From assembly GCF_963678975.1 (NCBI RefSeq), contig NC_089274.1:28521053-28585052 (forward strand): a stretch of DNA of 64,000 bases, written 5' to 3'. Under the pieces are notes generated by a model, which was given only the letters and a program-made list of their open reading frames with translations, did no database searches and was not told where the DNA came from. Below are positions 58,501-64,000 of this stretch, one piece after another. Every line of letters starts with the position of its first letter. Position 1 is the first letter of the stretch. The position numbers and the translations under genes were made by a program. Origin of the DNA: Dysidea avara (taxonomy: Eukaryota > Porifera > Demospongiae > Dictyoceratida > Dysideidae).

Positions 58501-60144
58501 TGTACTCCTCTGTGTGTGCAAAAGTGCATGTACAGTTATAACAATTGTGCCGCACACACGTAGGAAAATTTACCATACATGCACAATTGGTAGACATTAC
58601 ATTAAGGGTTCTGTCTTGTATCCATTAGATTATGCAGATGCATTGCTTGAATAAAATACAGTAGCTGCGTGGACGAGCAATCACACTCAATAAAACATGG
58701 GTAAATATTTGTAGCATTACCAGACAGGTACCATACGACAGAAATTTTGCACAGAAGAAAACCTTACAAATGTGACATGCATGTATCAGTATGAATTAAA
58801 TAAGTACCTTTAAAAGTGACATTTCATTAAAGCTGATGAAGTGTGGATTCATCAACTTTTCAAATTTCCTGTTGTATGGTAGAGCTACATCAACACTTGA
58901 GCACACACACACACACACACACAAAAGGGTTTGGCATCTACATAATGACCACAGCTAGTGATCTACATAATGACCATGGTTAGTGTCACCTCCTGACAAT
59001 AAGGGTCTGGTGACATGCAATAGAAATACTTGGCTATACTTACAGTATACGACATCAGTTATACATTACAAATTGTGTGGCGTGCATTGATGATGGAGCT
59101 TTGCATAGGATATGATAAAAAGTGTTGGAAGCTTAAGACTGTGACCAGTACACTGTAAAAAAGGGTCGGAAGACTACAGGAGACAACAATAAAGAACAAA
59201 GTGAATTCTAGTCATACCAAAATAACTGACACAAGAGGCTATCTAGAATCTGATTGACAACCAATGAATTCCATGTGTCACTACCAAGATTTTGCATTGC
59301 ATGTCACCAGACCCTTGTGGTCTAGGGTGAGAGAGATTACACCCCTGGGACAACTAATGACAGCTCAAAGTGAATTTAACAAACAAAAATCTTAATAAAT
59401 AAACACCTCTTAAGAGGAAGGGATTCAGTAACATTGTTTGCCCCAGTACTGGGGAGTTTGACACTAGTCAGTGTTGTCCCAAAATGATATGATCCTGGGG
59501 TGGGGCCATGACATTAATAACTGCATACACAGATAAAGGACCCCTATTATCAATGGTGCCCAGAGCAATACAACATATATAATTATAGCTCGCATAGCCT
59601 ATGTCCTATGTCATAGGATAGTTGTAAGACAACCAGCTGGAATAGCAGGGAAGATGCCTAGAGAGCACCTAACGAATTCATCCATTAAAGAAGTGCTTAA
59701 ACATGCGGTTGCTATGGTTATAAATGCTTGTCGCATATCGGGATTCTGTTCTTCATGGGGCGTTCTAGCTACTGTATACCGGAACTGTTTGTTCTGAAAC
59801 GAAGTTTCACTGAATTTGTGAGCACACCATGACAAAATTTGCAGCACCACCAATTAATTATGACTATGATTATGATAAGACAGTGCAATGCTGATTAGCT
59901 ACATCCAATGGAAAAGAAGTAAAGGTAAAATTCTATGGATCTTGGCTGGGTCAATTATTGGCCCGGTGGTGTGCATTTCTTCTCCGACTTGTAGAGGCTG
60001 GGACAAAATTAAGATTGAATCAATAACTTGACCATATACCTTGTTTTCAAGAAGGATTTTGAAATTTTCACTCAGTTCCTTGTTGAATTAGTCACCACTT
60101 TTCCTTTAAGAGAAGTGATTGAATAATTCTTTTTTTCTGGAGAC
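55578..60144. other. Region without a supported gene, apart from listed repeats
   Basis: A minus-strand frame at 55746-55964 contains a plausible protein-like core (ICTQYKPACAELRRCIDNTK) preceded by AG and might be an exon; support is weak. Frames at 56802-57109 and 57315-57669 show no domain. 56196-56402 resembles a TACAGTRAAA-ended element (TACAGTAAAATTGCC and GGTTTCACTGTA). (CA)n is at 58905-58922. 58729-59760 is the right copy of the inverted duplication. Confidence 0.4.
58729..59760 (-). repeat. Inverted duplication, right copy
   Basis: Reverse-complement partner of 52370-53440, with small indels. It includes the palindromic MITE at 58729-58885 and ends near CGCATATCGGGATTC. Spacing between copies is about 5.3 kb. 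Confidence 0.85.
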
Positions 60145-60880
60145 ATGTCAGGTTTGATTTTTATATTAGGCAATGTGCTCACCTTGGATAACAGTAGAGA
60201 TGTGTCGATGGTTCTGTTAAATCTGACCAATTGTACCTTACTATCCTGGTGTTTGTTGCCCCAGTATGATGTCCATAGAGGCAAAGCTGAGTCTTTTGTC
60301 TTGTATCAGTACAACTGGTCTTGTATCAGTACAACTGCATGCAGACCCCCAGCTCCAGCAGTTGGGCTTACAGCTACATTTGGGAGCCAGATCCGCCCGG
60401 ATGCATACTTACAGATTCAGACTGCAGACTATCACATTTTGCCCAAGGCTCGTTCTCAATTATCATAGTTCTCTATGGCTTGTCCTCTCTATGTACTATC
60501 CAAGAAACTTTTAACAACTAATGAATGTTCTCACTATTAAGATCACTTAGATACTTTGTCTGTTCAGTGCTGATAAGCTCAAGGACTGATCAGCATGCTC
60601 CGAAACTCACTGTGGGTCTAGGAAATGACTTTTGCTGGATTGTCACCCAGGCCAATTCTCATTCATCCTTCATGCTGCCTCCGATACCCTCCCTACTGCT
60701 GTGAACTTGCAATGTTGGCATATTCAATGTAATGAAAAATGCCGGCTCCCTTTGTGGGTGTACATGACCCACTACAGCTCATATCTTAAGTGGCTGCCCT
60801 GTTGCCTTGTTCCAAGACCATTTCACATATCGACACTATCAAGTTTTACATTGCCTGGCTTCAGGAATTTCTGAGTTTTT
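60145..60880 (+). pseudogene. Decayed retroelement reverse-transcriptase C-terminus
   Basis: 60620-60860 reads, across two frames, as the C-terminal region recalled from sponge and cnidarian RT-like proteins: DTLPTAVNLQCWHIQCNEKC, then after a frame change CGCT, stop, PTTAHILSGCPVALF. The C-x2-C...H-x4-C spacing matches the zinc knuckle at the end of many LINE-type proteins. The 60145-60468 frame upstream may belong to the same relic, but no RT catalytic box is visible. Frame breaks and an in-frame stop make it non-functional. Confidence 0.6.
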
Positions 60881-62591
60881 AGCACAACCTGTTTCTGAGT
60901 TTTTAGCACAATATGAAACAGGGGAATGCCTTGGAGTATTTCCAGTGGTTTCAGGAAACCACCCCTTTGGACATCATAATTGAGGCTATAGGTTTCCAAA
61001 AATTTGAATCCATTATAAAAGGACACATTTAGTTATGTATCTCATTGAAGCATTGGTTTCTCACATAATCATACTAACATTCTGGTCAATAATTTGGGTG
61101 AGATACTGTAATAAAGCAGTCTATTAACTATTCTAATAGAACAGTCAACTAACTATACACTTCGAAATTCCTGCATACACATATGCTTTTATTTGTAGAA
61201 CGTTAATTATGAATTTAAAAGTGTATTGGCCTGTGACAAGCTGTCTTGCTACAAAAATGTATGGCTTTCTGATATATCCTTTCCAAATCCACAAGTAATT
61301 AGTATGATAAATCATGCAACTCATGTGCAGGTCTTCTCAAATCAGACTTAATAGTTATGTAATATTGTTATACAGTTGTATTATTTGGAATACACGATGC
61401 CAACCAGACAAGTTGCTGTTATTATATCAGCTCACTCAACATACATGTGGTTTGCTATTTTGTGAATATTTTATACTATCATTGTTATATATATGCCACA
61501 AAAAGAAGCGATATCTTGTGCCCAAAAAGCACTTGGCTGTGAAAAGGCAAGGCCGAGTGGAGAATACACAAGTAACTGTTCATCAAAAAATTAATTGCAC
61601 TCAAAAGGTGTGATATTAAAAACTAGCCGAGAAAAGGTTATAGACAAGATCAAGAGTTCATAAATGATGTATATGACTTGCACTGAAGTGGTCAAGGACA
61701 GCTATGATTCATATTTAATGTTTTCTTCTTATTTGTGTAGGCTTCTATATGTAAATTACATGTAATAGATTATAATATTATTATACTTCATAAATATAAA
61801 AAAAAGCAGTGCAAGTCATATTAATCTGTTCTTGGCTACCACAACTTTTGGTTGCAGTTTCAATGATCATGGCCAGTTAGCTATGCATTTTTGGCCTTGC
61901 CTTTGTTACAGCCAAGAGGTGTAGGATTTTATTTTATAAAGCAGTCATCTGGCCAGTTTATCTATTTGTTGATCAATTACCAAATGATTTGGCCAAAATA
62001 TTTTCAAATTGCCAGATTTCTGGTATGTCCACACATACAATTGTTTTGAATTGTTTAAAACTTTATAGCAATAACCATGAGTTAATTTCTAAACCAGTAG
62101 CTAGAGGCCAATGATAATATTATTTATGAATTTACATATAAGTCAACACTACACTCTGGTATAGTTGCTCTAATTTACAGTACATATAGTAGTAGATATG
62201 CCTACTGACACATGAAACAAACATCACATGTTGTACACTAAATGGTTATCGGCATGTGCAACTGTCATTCAGTTTTGTTATCTATTTACCCCAACTCTGT
62301 AACATGTTGTTTATATTTTATACTTTCACAAACAGTAAATCGCTAGCATTCTCAAGTCTGTACTATCTTTGAAGATCCTTTCATTCCACATGTACAACTG
62401 CCATAATGCTTAGGTTGATAGTTTCAGACAACGTAACTACATACTTGCACAGTATCACGAAATATAATATTGATTGTTATATCAAGAGTATACTGGTACA
62501 TCAAGTCCTATGGACATCAGTAATATTATACAGAAGTGCTTCAATAACAAAATACTGCATGCTTGTTACCTACATTTAACACTTTCAATTA
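60881..62591. other. Gene-free AT-rich stretch
   Basis: A short direct repeat (TTTCTGAGTTTTTAGCACAA twice) is at 60868-60910. A degenerate pair of the recurrent motif is at 61100-61147. Nothing else is supported. Confidence 0.5.
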
Positions 62592-62685
62592 CTGATGATT
62601 GATGTTCTGTGCATAGTCATTGAGACAGTGTATATAGTATATACGCTGTCTCAATTACCATGTACGGAACATCATTCATCATTAG
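62592..62685. repeat. 94-bp imperfect hairpin
   Basis: TTGAGACAGTGTATATAG pairs with its downstream complement (ATACGCTGTCTCAA), and the outer CTGATGATTGATGTTC pairs with GAACATCATTCATCATTAG. Could be a tiny MITE or a small-RNA precursor. Confidence 0.65.
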
Positions 62686-63108
62686 GTAGCTTTGGCAGTG
62701 ACCATTTATAGAATGATTATGTCATTACTGAAATTATATAAATGAGAATGTGCAGTAAAACTAAAATAGCTTCCTAATTGTCATACTGTTCTTTAACTGT
62801 AAACCTTTTACTGAACAAAAGTCAACTTATTGTACATATAGTTGAATTTGTTCAACTGCAACACCTTCATCATCAAATGATTGATCTTTACATATTCTAA
62901 CTTTAATATCTCCATTCTCAGACATGAGAAAATGGCGATAAAACCATGGCATCCCAGGCTTCAAAGATCAGCAATAGCAAACTGCAACAGAAACAACCAG
63001 AAGAGCATTCCACTGCATTGTGGCAAGCACAAAGCTGAAACCTTGTTTGAAGCAGGAGAGTCAAATGTACCTGATGGAACCTAACTTATTATAGAAGATA
63101 GTACTGAC

Positions 63109-63544
63109 ATGGATGATAATGAGACGTGGCTCAAGATGTGTAAGATCACATTGCTTATTTCAGATAGAAAGATTCTTACTTCAACTGGTTCACCACTGAA
63201 TGACAAGCATATTAACTTGGCCCAAATAATGCTTAAACACCAGTTTAGCACACTGAACGGTTTTGTTCTACCTTGTTACAGCATAAAAGTTCAGGCAATA
63301 AAATGGTCACTGGAATTCAAATATTCCATTGTAATTATCACTGGTTTACTGCTGCTAAGCTTTATTCTGAAGGGCCTTTAAAGGTTTGTGATTCTGTGTT
63401 TATGTCCATTACTGAAGAAGTTAGGTCTCTTTATCTAATAAGTTTGAGTTTCACAACCTTGAATTGGCTACAATGCAAAAGCAGACTGAAAGCAATATAT
63501 GTGGGCTTTTTGCAGTTGCAGTTGCTACTGCTATTGCATATGGC
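63109..63544 (+). pseudogene. Ulp1/C48-like protease-type protein fragment, frameshifted
   Basis: Three consecutive frames together spell a protein type recalled from sponge and cnidarian genomes. 63109-63260 has WLKMCKITLL and LNDKHINLAQIMLKHQF. 63262-63440 has STLLQ, then IQIFHCNYHWFTAA, with the HW pair where the family has its catalytic His, and VCDSVF. 63443-63544 has MQKQTESNICGLFAVAVATA, matching the Q-x-(5/6)-C-G-L/V-F active-site segment of Ulp1-like cysteine proteases. Two apparent 1-nt losses (about 63260 and 63442) join the parts. The match ends at AYG at 63544, where an opposite-strand fragment starts. Such genes often ride on transposons. I do not write a repaired protein. Confidence 0.6.
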
Positions 63545-64000
63545 AGCAACTATTTCCAGAAAGGCAACCATTACCATCCCACAGAGGGTCTTGGTTGTAT
63601 AGCCTACTGGAATTAAACATTCCAGTGTTACCAGACTCACAATAGTAATGGTTGCCAACGTAAGCAGGAGATTTGGTCCTGGATATCTAGCACAAGGACA
63701 GTTGTGAACAGTAAAGAGATTAAAGTTATCACTTAGTCCAACTGCATAGGTCCACACGTGCTTACGAGGATTACCAGTGGTTATAGATATTCCATCAACA
63801 TACACTCCATCTAATGTGTTAGATGCTGTTACCGGTGTGTACCCATATGCATCTCCTCTGATGGATAGAAACCATCCATACTTCCCTTTTGATATCCCAC
63901 TACTTTCCCGCATACCTTGCTATAATGTATGGAGTTTGTTGAAAACTTGGTAGAGTAGCAACCAGCTTCCCGATCCCTGTGCAATAAGATTGATTGTCCA
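63531..64000 (-). pseudogene. Cysteine-rich extracellular domain fragment (YVDG/YYCESG type), frameshifted
   Basis: Enters from the right edge of the window. Frame 1 (64000 to about 63857) reads GCYSTKF, then VCGKVVGYQKGSMDGFYP. Frame 2 (about 63855-63675) reads LDGVYVDGISITTGNPRKHV, then WTYAVGL and CPC. Frame 3 (about 63672-63531) reads SPAYVGNHYYCESGNTG, then PLWDGNGC and SCC, then a stop. These words match a secreted or ectodomain family recalled from sponges and cnidarians. The family's usual C-terminal part after SCC is missing. Two apparent 1-nt losses separate the frames. Function unknown, probably adhesive or recognition. Confidence 0.65.

Overview
The window looks like nuclear DNA of an early-branching animal, most likely a demosponge. 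This is inference. The supporting signs are a metazoan-type TRIM-NHL gene, very short GT-AG introns (42-92 nt in the best gene models), AT-rich non-coding DNA, a beta-helix plus multi-pass membrane protein, and a cysteine-rich domain recalled from sponge and cnidarian proteins. No bacterial operon, rRNA cluster, CRISPR array or phage module was seen. Most of the window is repeats; well-supported genes are few.

Genes, left to right: a possible 63-aa small membrane protein (2480-2671, -); an intact TRIM-NHL gene (3734-5923, -) with a spliced 5' leader; a weak short gene candidate (12542-12848, +); the last exon of a GNAT acetyltransferase (20441-20932, +); a seven-exon gene of unknown function (25502-28332, -, 380 aa, all phases consistent); a 1343-aa surface protein with signal peptide, beta-helix and about nine membrane segments (31299-35330, -); a decayed pogo-like transposase (42195-43395, -); a weak two-exon model split by a transposon (49170-52359, -); a decayed reverse-transcriptase end (60145-60880, +); and two broken gene fragments that meet tail to tail at about 63544 (a Ulp1/C48-like protease on + and a cysteine-rich extracellular domain on -).

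Repeats form a layered record. A composite element (foldback unit, linker, 2.8-3.0 kb minisatellite, 0.5-0.8 kb tail) is present at 6024-9828 (+) and 35953-41088 (-). A diverged relative lies at 16789-18196 and an array remnant at 41700-41975. The first copy sits inside a hAT-like element (5998-10436, 8-bp target duplication). The second is interrupted by a CAGGGGC-ended element (36371-37209, 5-bp duplication). The CAGGGGC family has two more copies (18987-19822, 21015-21778). Other TIR elements with target duplications are at 25084-25362, 44900-45384, 48549-48931, 49336-52161 and 51120-51455. A 1.9-kb palindrome (45826-48548) has two further elements nested in it, and a 1-kb inverted duplication links 52370-53440 with 58729-59760. 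Across unrelated elements and some otherwise plain sequence, a small motif with the palindromic core CTCTATTAGAG recurs at about eleven loci.

The genes do not form a visible pathway. The window is best read as sparse genes embedded in nested, mostly non-autonomous DNA transposons.
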